Origin: Planctomycetota bacterium
GTDB lineage: Bacteria > Planctomycetota > UBA1135 > GCA-002686595
Direction: 5' to 3'
DNA length: 64,000 bases
Assembly: GCA_020638855.1 (NCBI GenBank)
Contig: JACKHT010000011.1
Span: 40,454 to 104,453, forward strand
This document shows, one piece after another, positions 42,141-51,319 of the stretch (within the stretch, counting starts at the first letter, position 1; each line of letters opens with the position of its first letter). A program made the translations under genes and the position numbers. The notes beneath the pieces are model-generated. The model saw only the letters and a list, made by a program, of their open reading frames with translations. It did no database searches and was not told the origin of the DNA.

Positions 42141-43685
42141 ATGTTTCGCCCCTTCCCCAATAGGCCGCGTTTGTGGCGGCCTGGGCGCACGACAGGGATC
42201 CTCTGGGACCCGCCGCCCTTTCCAGTTTCTGATTCTTCGCTGTCGTATGGATCCGAATCGTCTCGCTGCGGCGCTTTGCTGCGCGAGATCCCACCGAGAT
42301 CCGTCATAACGAATCAAACTGCCGAATCCCCGTCCGAGACGGGTTTCCACTCGTTCCACCTCCGTTCGTCGCTGCAAAAAGGCATCGACGCCGCTGGTTT
42401 CACCGAACTGCGCCCCATCCAACGGGACGCCATCCCCGCCGCCCTCAAGGGCCGCGATGTCTTGGGCCTGGCCCAGACCGGCACGGGCAAGACCTGTGCC
42501 TTCGCCGTTCCGATCATCGAGCGCATCCTCGATGTCGATCCCCCCGGTCCGAGCGCGTTGATCGTGGCACCCACGCGCGAGCTGGTGCTGCAGATCCAAG
42601 CCGAGATCCAGTTGCTGGCCAAGTTCGCCGACATCCGCACGGTGACGATCTTTGGAGGCACCGGTGCTCCCGCCCAGATCCGAGGGTTGCGCGCCAAGCC
42701 GGACATCCTCATCGCTTGCCCCGGGCGCTTGCTCGACCTGTACAAGCAGGGCGTGGTCAACCTCAAGAACATCGAAACGCTCGTCTTGGACGAAGCCGAT
42801 CACATGTTCGACCAGGGCTTCCTGCCCGACATCAAGCGCATCATCGCGGTGCTGCCCAAGAAGCGCCAGAACCTCTTGTTCTCGGCCACCATGCCCCGGG
42901 AAATCCGTGGGCTCGCCGATGCGATCCTGCAGGATCCCAAGGTCGTGGAGCTCGCCAGCGCCGCTCCCGCAGAAACCATCGATCACGCGCTCTATCCCTG
43001 CCAGGAAGGCCGCAAGCTCGAAATGCTTGATCACCTGTTGCGCGAAGAAGGCTTCAAGTCCGCGATCGTGTTCTTGCGCACCAAACGGCGCGTCAAGCTG
43101 ATCGCGGAGAAACTCGCCCGGTCCGGGCACCGCGCGGTGGGGCTGCAGGGCAACATGTCCCAAGTCCAACGCGTCAAGGCCATGGAAGGCTTCCGCAAGG
43201 GATCCTTCGACATCCTGGTGGCGACCGATATCGCCGCGCGTGGCATCGATGTAGCCAACGTGTCGCAGGTGATCAACTTCGACATCCCGAACACCCCTGA
43301 CACCTACACCCACCGCATCGGCCGCACCGGGCGGGCGGAAGCCACCGGCCGCGCCTGCACCCTGGTGGCCGATGACGACTACGCGATGGTCAAGGCCATC
43401 GAGAACAAACTCGGCGCGCAGATCCCGCGGGCTCGCGTCCAGGGTTTCGGCAAAGGCGAAGGGCGCCCCTCCTCGGAAACCATGACCCGTGGCGAAGCCT
43501 GGGATGCACGCCCGCCCCGCAGCGGTTCGGGCCGCTCGGGTGGGGGAGGCGGCCGCGGTCGCAGCGGTTCGGGCCAATCACCCAAGGCGGGCGCGGCCAA
43601 GTCCTTTGGATCGAGCCCCGCTCGTTCGGGTGGTTCGGGTGGCTCCCGCCGCCGGGGCGCGGGACGCCGCCGGCGCACCTACTAG
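42141..43685 (+). CDS. DEAD-box RNA helicase (RhlE-like) with Gly/Arg/Ser-rich tail
   Basis: ATP-dependent RNA helicase. Motifs in order: Q motif region FTELRPIQRDAIPAAL, Walker A AQTGTGKT, PTRELVLQIQ, DEAD, SAT, then in domain 2 FLRTKRR, ATDIAARGIDVANV and HRIGRTGR. The last ~65 residues are Gly/Ser/Arg-rich (SGRSGGGGGRGRSG), typical of RNA-binding tails. The helicase core starts ~60 residues after ATG 42141. An upstream ATG at 42108 is possible, but a TAGAAT -10-like box lies only 3 bases before it. No operon partners. Confidence 0.93.
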   Translation: MFRPFPNRPRLWRPGRTTGILWDPPPFPVSDSSLSYGSESSRCGALLREIPPRSVITNQTAESPSETGFHSFHLRSSLQKGIDAAGFTELRPIQRDAIPAALKGRDVLGLAQTGTGKTCAFAVPIIERILDVDPPGPSALIVAPTRELVLQIQAEIQLLAKFADIRTVTIFGGTGAPAQIRGLRAKPDILIACPGRLLDLYKQGVVNLKNIETLVLDEADHMFDQGFLPDIKRIIAVLPKKRQNLLFSATMPREIRGLADAILQDPKVVELASAAPAETIDHALYPCQEGRKLEMLDHLLREEGFKSAIVFLRTKRRVKLIAEKLARSGHRAVGLQGNMSQVQRVKAMEGFRKGSFDILVATDIAARGIDVANVSQVINFDIPNTPDTYTHRIGRTGRAEATGRACTLVADDDYAMVKAIENKLGAQIPRARVQGFGKGEGRPSSETMTRGEAWDARPPRSGSGRSGGGGGRGRSGSGQSPKAGAAKSFGSSPARSGGSGGSRRRGAGRRRRTY

Positions 43686-43697
43686 CCGAGAGCGGGC

Positions 43698-44690
43698 CTA
43701 ACGGGCCGCTTCGAACCAGTCGCGCCAGGGCAACTCGCACAACGGGTTGCCCTGGTCGACATGCCGGTGAGTCATCGCCACCCAGGCGTTTTCCGGAGGC
43801 ATAGCCCAAAGGTCGAGCAGCGACTTGAGTTCCATGTCGCGCAAGCGCAAGAACAACCCCACGTGATCCAGATTCGCGGGTTCCAAGGGGCCTTCGCGCC
43901 GATACCCGCGGAAGAACGGAAGTGCGAAGGCTTCGGCTGCCGCCTCCAAAGGGCTCGTTTCGAACACCAGCGCACAATAGGCGGGGATGATCAAGTCGTA
44001 GACGAAGTGGCGATAGCAGAGGTCGTCGAAGTCGATGCAGTAGAAGCTGTCCTCGGTTGCCAGGACGTTTTCCCCAAACAGGTCGCCATGGGCGAGTCCA
44101 AACGTGGCGTCGTTCTCGCCTAGCGCTTCGATCGCGTGCACGAGCGCTTGGGCTGCGTCTTGGTCGGCGGGAAATCGCCGCCAAAAGTCCGGCCCAATGT
44201 GCAGGTGCTCGGGATCGTTCCACCGGTGCCGTGGGTAGCGCGCTGGGTCGTTCGCTTCTTCCCGGGCGAGCCGCTGCATGCGCCCGAGCTGGGCGCCCCA
44301 ATGCTCCAAGCGGTCCGGGGTCCAAAGCGGGTGCCCCGGGCGGATGCCTTCGCCTGCAACCCACTCCAATACGCTGGCGTGCCAGGTCTTGCCGTCCGCT
44401 TGGACCGCTTCGACCCGCCTGTTTGCGCGCGAAAGCTGGGTCTTGGGAACGTCGACTCCTTGCGCACCGACCCGTTGCATCCAGCGAAGTTCGCTGTCGA
44501 GGGCTTCAAGACTGCGGTGCCCAGGGTGGGTGAGGCGGATCGCGACGGAAACTCGGCCATGGCGACCCCGAAATAGGAAGCACTCGCCCTCTCGAAACAG
44601 CCCTGGAATCGGCTCGGTCTCGAGGTCCCACAAACTGCAGACTTGGAGCAGGTGCTCGGGGCGGTAGTCCGCTCGCCACGCTTGGTTCAT
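43698..44690 (-). CDS. APH-fold (SrkA/aminoglycoside phosphotransferase-like) kinase
   Basis: Protein-kinase-like fold resembling the SrkA/RdoA group or other APH enzymes. The catalytic loop LAHGDLFGENVL carries Asp203, and CIDFDDLCYRHFVYDL carries the metal Asp220; the N-lobe has VSVAIRLTHP. 330 residues. The target could be Ser/Thr in protein or a small molecule; not determinable here. TAGGCT lies 7 bases before its ATG, suggesting a leaderless transcript. Its stop is 12 bases from the helicase stop (convergent). Confidence 0.85.
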   Translation of the reverse strand: MNQAWRADYRPEHLLQVCSLWDLETEPIPGLFREGECFLFRGRHGRVSVAIRLTHPGHRSLEALDSELRWMQRVGAQGVDVPKTQLSRANRRVEAVQADGKTWHASVLEWVAGEGIRPGHPLWTPDRLEHWGAQLGRMQRLAREEANDPARYPRHRWNDPEHLHIGPDFWRRFPADQDAAQALVHAIEALGENDATFGLAHGDLFGENVLATEDSFYCIDFDDLCYRHFVYDLIIPAYCALVFETSPLEAAAEAFALPFFRGYRREGPLEPANLDHVGLFLRLRDMELKSLLDLWAMPPENAWVAMTHRHVDQGNPLCELPWRDWFEAAR

Positions 44691-44697
44691 GGGGGCC

Positions 44698-44703
44698 AGC
44701 CTA
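44698..44703 (-). promoter_or_regulatory. -10-like TAGGCT before the APH-kinase ATG
   Basis: Minus-strand TAGGCT, 7 bases before the start codon at 44690. Confidence 0.4.
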
Positions 44704-45143
44704 GTGCCTCCCGATCCAAGGGGTTGCGAACCATTTCTGCGAGTCGGGGCGAGTAGGGCTTGCGGGGCACTCGCCGTGCTCGTGAACGAATCGGCCTCCC
44801 CAGGTGTCCCGGGTGGTGGGCTTGCTGGGCCGGCGCCCTGAGCCGGTGCTTCCTAGGCTGGAGTCTTGGCACGGACTCTGGCACTCGGCAGGGGCTAGGG
44901 GGCTAGGGAGCAGCTAAGGCACGGCTAGCGCTGACTCAAAATGAGAGACTTGGCCCCCAGAGGATTTCCTTGGCTCGACCGAGGATCCAGCGCTAGCCTA
45001 AGACTAGATTTCCCGGAAAACATCCAGGACAACAGCAGGGCTTTCCCTACCCCCCCAGAGGCCCATGCAGTGGCCCCCTTGGAACCCCGGCGCAAAGGTT
45101 CGGATACCGCGAGCAGGGGTGCCATCCCTCTCCTCCTCAAACC
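44704..45143. other. Intergenic region with long inverted repeat
   Basis: No gene seen in ~440 bases between divergent genes. It contains the inverted repeat at 44923-44998 and several CTAGGG-rich stretches just before it. Confidence 0.55.
44923..44998. repeat. 11-bp perfect inverted repeat enclosing smaller hairpins
   Basis: GGCTAGCGCTG (44923-44933) and CAGCGCTAGCC (44988-44998) are exact complements, 54 bases apart. Inside are CTCA-AAA-TGAG and CCTTGG-CTCGA-CCGAGG stems. It could fold as a multi-branched RNA or act as a binding site. It lies 145 bases before the secreted-protein gene at 45144. Confidence 0.6.
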
Positions 45144-46334
45144 ATGAAACTCATCACGATTCTCAGCCTGCCTGCCGTACTTCTTTTGGCCCCCCTGGCC
45201 AGTGCCGACCTGATCACCTGGGGCGCGCCCCAGGACGCGACCGCTGCTAGCGATGTCAGCACCAACGGAACCCTGATCACCGCTCGGAACTGCTGGGCCA
45301 GCACTTTCGCGGCTCCCACGGTCAACGGCGTCGCCTTCGCTGCCTTCGCACCCAGCGGCTGGACCAATGGTGGTTGGACTTTGTTGAACGGCTCCACCTC
45401 CGGTGATGTGGACTACGATGCCCTGCTCGACAGCGCACGGGCCACCAGTTATGGCAGCGCGGGCAACCCCACCGACTGGGGCGCCATCCAGCTCGACACC
45501 CTCGGCACCCTGACCATGGGGCAGACCTACGAAATCCAAGTTTGGTACTGCGACCAGCGTCCGGGCAACGGCAGCAACTTCCTCAATGACCGCACTATGA
45601 CGATGAGCTCGGCGGTCGGTACGGGCATCCTCTCCGGTGGAGTCATCACCAACCTCGGATCGGTGACCCAGGGACCGCTGTCCGCCGTCTTGGAAGCAGA
45701 CCCCAACAACCTGTCGGGCGCAGGAGACACGATCTTGGGTCAGTTCGTGGTGGGTACGTTCACGCGCACCAGCACCGATTCGCTCTACCTGCTGGGGCAA
45801 GGCGCCAACCCGGTGGCCACGGCCACCACCCGCCCGCACATCACAGCGCTACAGATTCGAGAAATCGGCGGGGCGGTCGGAACCAGCTTCTGCGACCCAA
45901 TGAACCCCAACTCGACCGGCATGTCGACCACGCTCACGGGCAGCATGGGGACCGGTGTCGGCAGCGGCTTGCACTTGGAAGCGGCGCAAGGTCCCTCGAA
46001 CCAATTCGCGTACTTCCTGGTGGGCACGGGCGTGAGCGATCCGGGCATCGTCATCAGCCAGGGTCGGCTGTGCCTGTCGGTTTCGGGTGGGAATGTCTTC
46101 GGCCGTTACAATGTGCCGGGCGCCCTCAATTCGGTGGGCTTGTTCGACGCCGGTGGCGTGCTGCAGAACCAAGTCGGCACCTCGACGGTCGGTAGTGGCT
46201 TCGATGTTCCCGCGACCGTGCCGATCACCGGTAGCCCGACGATCAGCGCTGGCAGCACCTGGCACTTCCAGTTGTGGCACCGCGAAGCTGCGGGAGCTTC
46301 CAACTTCTCGAATGGTCTTTCCGTGACCTTCTAG
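45144..46334 (+). CDS. Secreted protein with the same C-terminal domain as the FG-GAP protein
   Basis: Function unknown. Signal peptide MKLITILSLPAVLLLAPLAS, then a ~225-residue domain beginning DLITWGAPQDATAASDVSTN, a beta-rich extracellular module. From ~residue 247 comes a second domain: FCDPMNPNSTG, QGRLCLSV, FGRYN, SAGSTWHFQLWHREA and SNFSNGLSVTF at the very C-terminus. The landmarks align in order with the last ~145 residues of the protein at 37237-38970, suggesting a shared surface-attachment or secretion domain. 396 residues. A strong terminator follows 24 bases later. Confidence 0.82.
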   Translation: MKLITILSLPAVLLLAPLASADLITWGAPQDATAASDVSTNGTLITARNCWASTFAAPTVNGVAFAAFAPSGWTNGGWTLLNGSTSGDVDYDALLDSARATSYGSAGNPTDWGAIQLDTLGTLTMGQTYEIQVWYCDQRPGNGSNFLNDRTMTMSSAVGTGILSGGVITNLGSVTQGPLSAVLEADPNNLSGAGDTILGQFVVGTFTRTSTDSLYLLGQGANPVATATTRPHITALQIREIGGAVGTSFCDPMNPNSTGMSTTLTGSMGTGVGSGLHLEAAQGPSNQFAYFLVGTGVSDPGIVISQGRLCLSVSGGNVFGRYNVPGALNSVGLFDAGGVLQNQVGTSTVGSGFDVPATVPITGSPTISAGSTWHFQLWHREAAGASNFSNGLSVTF

Positions 46335-46358
46335 AAACACCCACTTTCAACCTGCCAT

Positions 46359-46391
46359 GGGCGCCGATCGACTCTCCGTCGATCGGCGCCC
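46359..46391 (+). terminator. Strong terminator after the secreted-protein gene
   Basis: Perfect 13-bp arms GGGCGCCGATCGA (46359-46371) and TCGATCGGCGCCC (46379-46391), loop CTCTCCG, followed by GCTTCTTT. Confidence 0.85.
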
Positions 46392-46455
46392 GCTTCTTTG
46401 GGAGACGCTTCTTGGGAAGCCTGCGGCCCGATTGGGCAACCCTCCCCATACTCGC

Positions 46456-46461
46456 TACGAT
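46456..46461 (+). promoter_or_regulatory. -10-like TACGAT before the sulfatase ATG
   Basis: TACGAT ends 8 bases before the ATG at 46470. Confidence 0.4.
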
Positions 46462-46469
46462 CGAGGGCG

Positions 46470-48005
46470 ATGATCTGGATTCCCCTTCTGCTGGCTTGCT
46501 CGTGGGCCCCTTCGGAGCCCCAGGCTCCCAAACGCCCCAACATCGTGTTCGTGTTTTCGGATGACCACGCACAAGCCGCGATCAGCGCTTACGGCGGCCA
46601 TCTCAATCACACGCCACACCTCGATCGTATCGCTTCTGAGGGGATGCGCTTCGATCAGGCCTTGGTGACCAACTCAATCTGTACCCCGAGTCGCGCCACC
46701 TTACTGACGGGGTTGTACAGCCACCGCAACGGTGTGCCGGTGTTCAACCGCTTCGACGGGTCCCAAGACACCTTCCCCAAGCACCTCCAAGCGGCCGGTT
46801 ACTACACCGCGATCGTGGGCAAGTGGCACCTGGGCAGCGACCCAACGGGTTTCGACCACTGGGAAATCCTGCCGGGCCAGGGCGCGTACTGGAATCCGGT
46901 CCTGTACACGGCGGAAGGCCAAGCCACTCACCAAGGGTACGTGACCGAGGTCCTCACCAACCTCGCGCTGGGCGTGCTTGAGAACCGGCCCAAGGACAAG
47001 CCCTTTCTGTTGATGTGCCACCACAAGGCCCCGCACAGGAATTGGCAGCCGAGCCCACGCTACGCGGCCGAGTTTTCCAAACGCACGATCCCCGAACCCA
47101 GCACGCTCTTCGATGACTACGCAACCCGAGGCGCGGCGCTGCACGAGAACCGGCAAACGATCGCCAGGGATTTGACGCGCTTTGACCTGAAACTGGAGCC
47201 GCCCACTGATCTCCAAGGGGACGAGCGCAACCGCTGGTTGCAAAGCGTGCCCGATGCGGTGGAGATTGAAGTCGATGGCGAGAAGCGGGTCTTGGTGGGG
47301 GAAGCGTTGGTGCGCTGGAAGTACCAGCGCTACCTGCAGGACTACCTCGCTTGCGTACAAAGCGTCGATGACAGCATGGGCCAGATCCTGGACTACTTGG
47401 ACCAGCATGGCTTGGCCGAAAACACCATCGTGATCTACGCCAGCGACCAAGGTTTTTACCTGGGCGAGCACGGCTTGTACGACAAGCGGTTCATGTACGA
47501 GCCTTCGTTGCATATGCCGCTCTTGGTGCGCTGGCCAGGGGTCACCCCCCCCGGTAGCGTGCAGTCGGCCTTGACCCTCAACATCGATTTTGCGCCGACG
47601 CTGCTGGCCATGGCGGGCTTGCAGGCGCCTTTTGGCATGCAGGGAAGGAGCTTCGTGCCCCTGTTGCGCGGCCAAGTGCCCACCGACTGGCGCCAGTCGA
47701 TGTACTACCGCTACTACCACGATCCTGGCCACCACAACACCCGCGCCCACTATGGGGTTCGCACGGCCACCCACAAATTGATCCGGTTCTATAGCCGGGA
47801 CGAGTGGGAGCTGTACGACCTCGTCCACGATCCGCTCGAGCTGCACAATGTGATTGCGGACCCCGATCAAGCGCAGCAAGTGGTCGAGCTCAAAGCCGAG
47901 CTGGAGCGCTTGCGCCACGAGTTCCAAGACGACGACCGGTTCCAAGACGCCCAGCCCCCTGATGGGGTCGACGGTTCGGTGAAGAAACTGCGCAACGGCC
48001 AGTGA
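46470..48005 (+). CDS. Type I (formylglycine-dependent) sulfatase, lipoprotein
   Basis: Hydrolyses sulfate esters outside the cytoplasm, probably from sulfated polysaccharides. A very short lipobox signal PLLLAC gives lipidated Cys10. The metal-site start NIVFVFSDDHAQ (Asp31, Asp32) and the modification motif CTPSR at 71-75, whose Cys71 becomes formylglycine, are intact. GKWHLG, YASDQGFYLGEHGLYDKR and LYDLVHDPLELHNV are further family landmarks. 511 residues. ATG 46470 is preferred to 46398 because the lipobox begins there and 46398 falls right after the terminator. No sulfatase-maturase gene is in the window. Confidence 0.95.
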   Translation: MIWIPLLLACSWAPSEPQAPKRPNIVFVFSDDHAQAAISAYGGHLNHTPHLDRIASEGMRFDQALVTNSICTPSRATLLTGLYSHRNGVPVFNRFDGSQDTFPKHLQAAGYYTAIVGKWHLGSDPTGFDHWEILPGQGAYWNPVLYTAEGQATHQGYVTEVLTNLALGVLENRPKDKPFLLMCHHKAPHRNWQPSPRYAAEFSKRTIPEPSTLFDDYATRGAALHENRQTIARDLTRFDLKLEPPTDLQGDERNRWLQSVPDAVEIEVDGEKRVLVGEALVRWKYQRYLQDYLACVQSVDDSMGQILDYLDQHGLAENTIVIYASDQGFYLGEHGLYDKRFMYEPSLHMPLLVRWPGVTPPGSVQSALTLNIDFAPTLLAMAGLQAPFGMQGRSFVPLLRGQVPTDWRQSMYYRYYHDPGHHNTRAHYGVRTATHKLIRFYSRDEWELYDLVHDPLELHNVIADPDQAQQVVELKAELERLRHEFQDDDRFQDAQPPDGVDGSVKKLRNGQ

Positions 48006-48062
48006 GCCCTCGCCCGGCGAGCTTGGGAAACGAAAATGGAAACCCAGCTCCCGCTACCCTTT

Positions 48063-48088
48063 CCGCTCGCACGCGCGCCTGCGAGCGG
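48063..48088. terminator. Bidirectional-type hairpin between convergent genes
   Basis: Perfect 9-bp arms CCGCTCGCA (48063-48071) and TGCGAGCGG (48080-48088), loop of 8, midway between the sulfatase stop and the end of the 48114 gene. Confidence 0.6.
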
Positions 48089-48113
48089 CTTCTCCAAAGA
48101 GGGCCGGATGGGA

Positions 48114-50045
48114 TCAACGCTGGGGTGCGATTTGCACGTCCCATAGGGCTGTCGCATCAGGGGTTGGGATCGTACGGTCGAGGGCGCCGGGGATCTGGAA
48201 ATGCAGCGACTGCGGAATTCCCGGTGAGCGCAGCAGGCATACGCCCATTTGGCCCCCCAACGGTTCGATCGGCGGGAAGGGCGGTGCGTCGAGGGTCAAA
48301 CCTCCGGCGGCTTGCCACGTGGAGTCCAAGTCTACGCCGCCTTCCACCGCCAAAGAGCGCACGCCCGCAGCCTGCCTGAAGGGCAGCGGAGCGGCACGCG
48401 TGACGAGCAGCGAACTCCAGCCCGGCTGCATCGAAGGGTCGAGGATGGCCACCTTGCCAGCGCGGTCCGCCACCAGGTCTTGCATGGTTCCGAAAGCACC
48501 TTGGCCTTCCCACGAGACCGCGTACCAAAACCACGGAGCTTCCAGGTCGAGCCGGGTTTTGAGTTTGCGGCCCCGGTCTTCCGGCCAGCTCAACGTGAAG
48601 GCCTCGAATTGCACTTGGGTTTGCCCCATGGCCACCTGACCTTGGAACAGGAAGAGCACCAGCGTGCCCGACCAAACGGTGCTGGGTTGTTCGGTCAACT
48701 CGAGCAGGCGCGCGGAAGGCTTGCGGCCCTGCGCGCCGAATTGCGTCCAAAACGGGGCTTGCTGGGCCTCCGCCGGAAAGGTCTGCCAAGAGTGCACCGC
48801 GCTTCCATCGTCGCCCACCACCAACCGTTGCCAGCCAAAAACCCCATCGCTGGGTACCCTCCACGACGGCAGCGCAGGAGCTTCCAGCGGATTGGTTTCG
48901 GGCGCCTCGGGGTCCAAAACCTCCCAGCCTTGCGCGGAGTAGAGATTGCCCAGGGGACCCCAAACCCAACTCACAAACTGCACGCCCCGGGGCCAATCGC
49001 GGACCACCTCCCAGGGTTGTTCGCTGGAGGGCGGGTTTAGAACGCTGGTTCCGCCGAGAACCTGGGTTTCGAACAATTCCACCACGCGGGTCTTTCCAGG
49101 TTCGACCGTGGTCGTTTGCGCGACGGTGGTGCTGCCGGTAAGCGTTGCCAGGATTTGGATGGAACCGACCGGAACCCCGCGGATGCGGGCCACGCGGCTG
49201 GAGAGGAAGGTTCGATGGCTGGGATCGGGGCATGCCAGCCAACCAAGCGCAGCGGTGTGGGTGAGGGCGGGGAACGGGGACTCGGGAATCAGCTGGAGCG
49301 CGCTCAGGGTCTGTGCCCCGATTCGATCGCCAAAGGGCATGCCCTGTTCCGCATGGACCTCCACGGTTCCGGTCTTCTGTTCGACCCAGGGCTTGGACAC
49401 GCAGGCGCGGAGCTCTTGGACGCTCCAGAACTGTGCGTCGATGGCGGAGTCGGCTTCGCGTTCGATGCGCAACAAGATCGTGCGCGCGGGATCTTCCCCA
49501 ACAAACCGGTCCTCCTCTTGGATGCGGACCACCCATTGGGACTCGAATGGTTCGAGTCCCAGCACCCGCGCCGGCCACAGCTCTCCGCTAGCCGTGAGTA
49601 CTGCAGCATGCAGTTGGTCGAGCGCAGGTGGAACTCGCTCAGAAGGAACGTCGATCAATAGGCTGCAGACCCGGCTCCAGGCCCAGCGATTTTCGGGTAA
49701 GGGTTTGGGGGGCGTGGTGGTTTGGCGGGCAGCGGAGGATTGGGGGGCTGCGGGCTCTCCAGCAGCGGAACCGGGCCCATGGTTCCAGGCAAGTTGCAGA
49801 TCGGGAGACCAAGACCAAGCATCGACCACCCCCAGGCCATCCGCGCGGCGTACCACCACAGGCGCCGAGTTGGACTGCACTAGCGCGTGCACTAGGGGCA
49901 CCATCAGGCCCTCCGAGAGCAGCTGAAGCTTGCCCTCCGCCAGAACCGGCCGCGCCGGGGAAATTTCGATCGGTTGCTGGAAGCCGCTCGCGACGGCTCC
50001 TGCGGCTCCGAGAATCAGACCCAACCCCAGGAATACCTGCTTCAT
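48114..50045 (-). CDS. Large secreted protein, function unknown
   Basis: Not recognised. N-terminal signal peptide MKQVFLGLGLILGAAGAVAS; the remaining ~620 residues are soluble and Pro/Trp/Val-rich with alternating beta-type hydrophobicity. A stretch near 150-190 (LTASGELWPARVLGLEPFES, WVVRIQEED) is reminiscent of trypsin-like folds, but no catalytic triad was found, so I do not assign it. A linker near residue 110 is Ala/Pro/Thr-rich. No -10-like box sits near its ATG; AAAGGAAA 16-23 bases upstream is a poor ribosome site. Intact frame of 643 residues with neighbour-like codon use. Confidence 0.75.
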   Translation of the reverse strand: MKQVFLGLGLILGAAGAVASGFQQPIEISPARPVLAEGKLQLLSEGLMVPLVHALVQSNSAPVVVRRADGLGVVDAWSWSPDLQLAWNHGPGSAAGEPAAPQSSAARQTTTPPKPLPENRWAWSRVCSLLIDVPSERVPPALDQLHAAVLTASGELWPARVLGLEPFESQWVVRIQEEDRFVGEDPARTILLRIEREADSAIDAQFWSVQELRACVSKPWVEQKTGTVEVHAEQGMPFGDRIGAQTLSALQLIPESPFPALTHTAALGWLACPDPSHRTFLSSRVARIRGVPVGSIQILATLTGSTTVAQTTTVEPGKTRVVELFETQVLGGTSVLNPPSSEQPWEVVRDWPRGVQFVSWVWGPLGNLYSAQGWEVLDPEAPETNPLEAPALPSWRVPSDGVFGWQRLVVGDDGSAVHSWQTFPAEAQQAPFWTQFGAQGRKPSARLLELTEQPSTVWSGTLVLFLFQGQVAMGQTQVQFEAFTLSWPEDRGRKLKTRLDLEAPWFWYAVSWEGQGAFGTMQDLVADRAGKVAILDPSMQPGWSSLLVTRAAPLPFRQAAGVRSLAVEGGVDLDSTWQAAGGLTLDAPPFPPIEPLGGQMGVCLLRSPGIPQSLHFQIPGALDRTIPTPDATALWDVQIAPQR

Positions 50046-50156
50046 GTTCGCGTGACGCCTCGAGGGGCGTTTCCTTTCAAGAATTGCTTCCTCTCAAGAA
50101 ATGCGATGCGCTCGGGAACCTGAGCCGCACCGGTTCCCCCAAGGGAAGTGGAGTTC

Positions 50157-50162
50157 TAAGAT
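50157..50162 (+). promoter_or_regulatory. -10-like TAAGAT before the persulfide dioxygenase ATG
   Basis: TAAGAT ends 9 bases before the ATG at 50172. Confidence 0.4.
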
Positions 50163-50171
50163 CTGTTTGCC

Positions 50172-51269
50172 ATGCGTCATCCTATCGTCAAAGTCGTTTC
50201 CCAGGGGGGCTGCCAGTCCTACTTGGTGGGTTGTCCCGAAACCCGCGCTTGTTTGCTGATCGATCCTAAGGTTGGGCTGGAGGCTTCCTACCGATCGTTG
50301 ATAGCCCAGTACCGGCTGAAGCTGGTTGCCGTGGTCGATACGCACACCCATGCGGACCACCTCTCGGCCGCCCCGCGCTGGGTAGGGGACGAGGTGACCT
50401 TGTACATGTCCAAGCACACCCACGTCGATCGGCCCATGACGCGCTTGGGCCATGGGGATGCGCTGAAGGTCGGCTCGTTGCGCTTTCAGGTGCGCGAAGT
50501 GCCCGGCCACACCCCCGATTCGATCGCGCTGTATTGGGATGGTGGCGAGCACCCCGGCGCGGTTTTTTCGGGGGACAGCCTGTTGATCGGTGGGCTCGCG
50601 CGCGCGGATTTCCGTGGGAGCGATCCCGTACTCCTTTGGGAGGCGGTTCGCCGCGAGTTGCTGAGTTTGCCGCCCGACACCGTGCTGTATCCGGGGCACT
50701 CCTACGACAATTTGCTGTTCAGCACGATTGGGCACGAGCGCGACACGAACCCCGACTTGGCCTATCCGAACGGCGAGGCGTACGCGGCCGCGCGCGGCAT
50801 AATCGAAGGGGCAGGCAACAGTCCCGCAGTGGACCAAGTACTCGGACTCAACATGGAACGCGATCCGCACTTCCCCGAGCACTCGGCCCCTGCGGCGGCC
50901 TGCTGTGCCAGCCCGGGTCAGGCCAGCAGCGTTTGTGAGCCCACACGCATCGAGGGTTTGGAATTGAAGGAAGCCCACGATGGGCTCGAAGGACCGCGTC
51001 AATGGGTCGATGTGCGCGACCCGTTTGAGGTCGAGCACGGCCGCATTCCGGGTGTCACCCACATCCCTTTGGGCGAGCTGGGTTTCTACCTCGATCACTT
51101 CCGGGGGCAGGATCGCGTGTACATCTCGTGCCGCAGCGGCGTGCGTTCGATGTCGGCGATTCGGACCTTGCAGCGGCTGGGCGTTTGTTCGGATCCGGTC
51201 AACGTGGAGGGCGGCATCCTCGCTTGGCAGGCGTTGGGTTTGCCGATCGAAGGCCAGCCCGCGCGCTGA
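50172..51269 (+). CDS. Persulfide dioxygenase (ETHE1-like) fused to rhodanese
   Basis: Metallo-beta-lactamase-fold iron dioxygenase joined to a sulfurtransferase domain. The metal site VDTHTHADHLSA has His58, His60, Asp62 and His63; VPGHTPDSIALYW, FSGDSLLIGG and YPGHSYDN supply the other ligands and ETHE1-type context. From ~residue 265 the rhodanese domain carries YISCRSGVRS with active Cys320. Such fusions oxidise glutathione persulfide to sulfite and move sulfane sulfur, so sulfide detoxification is likely. A Cys-containing linker (AACCASPG) lies between the domains. 365 residues; cytoplasmic; monocistronic with a likely leaderless mRNA. Confidence 0.92.
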   Translation: MRHPIVKVVSQGGCQSYLVGCPETRACLLIDPKVGLEASYRSLIAQYRLKLVAVVDTHTHADHLSAAPRWVGDEVTLYMSKHTHVDRPMTRLGHGDALKVGSLRFQVREVPGHTPDSIALYWDGGEHPGAVFSGDSLLIGGLARADFRGSDPVLLWEAVRRELLSLPPDTVLYPGHSYDNLLFSTIGHERDTNPDLAYPNGEAYAAARGIIEGAGNSPAVDQVLGLNMERDPHFPEHSAPAAACCASPGQASSVCEPTRIEGLELKEAHDGLEGPRQWVDVRDPFEVEHGRIPGVTHIPLGELGFYLDHFRGQDRVYISCRSGVRSMSAIRTLQRLGVCSDPVNVEGGILAWQALGLPIEGQPAR

Positions 51270-51319
51270 GTCGCCGATTTTGTGGGATCGTTGCGCAACC
51301 GTGGCCCGTGGGGGAGGTC

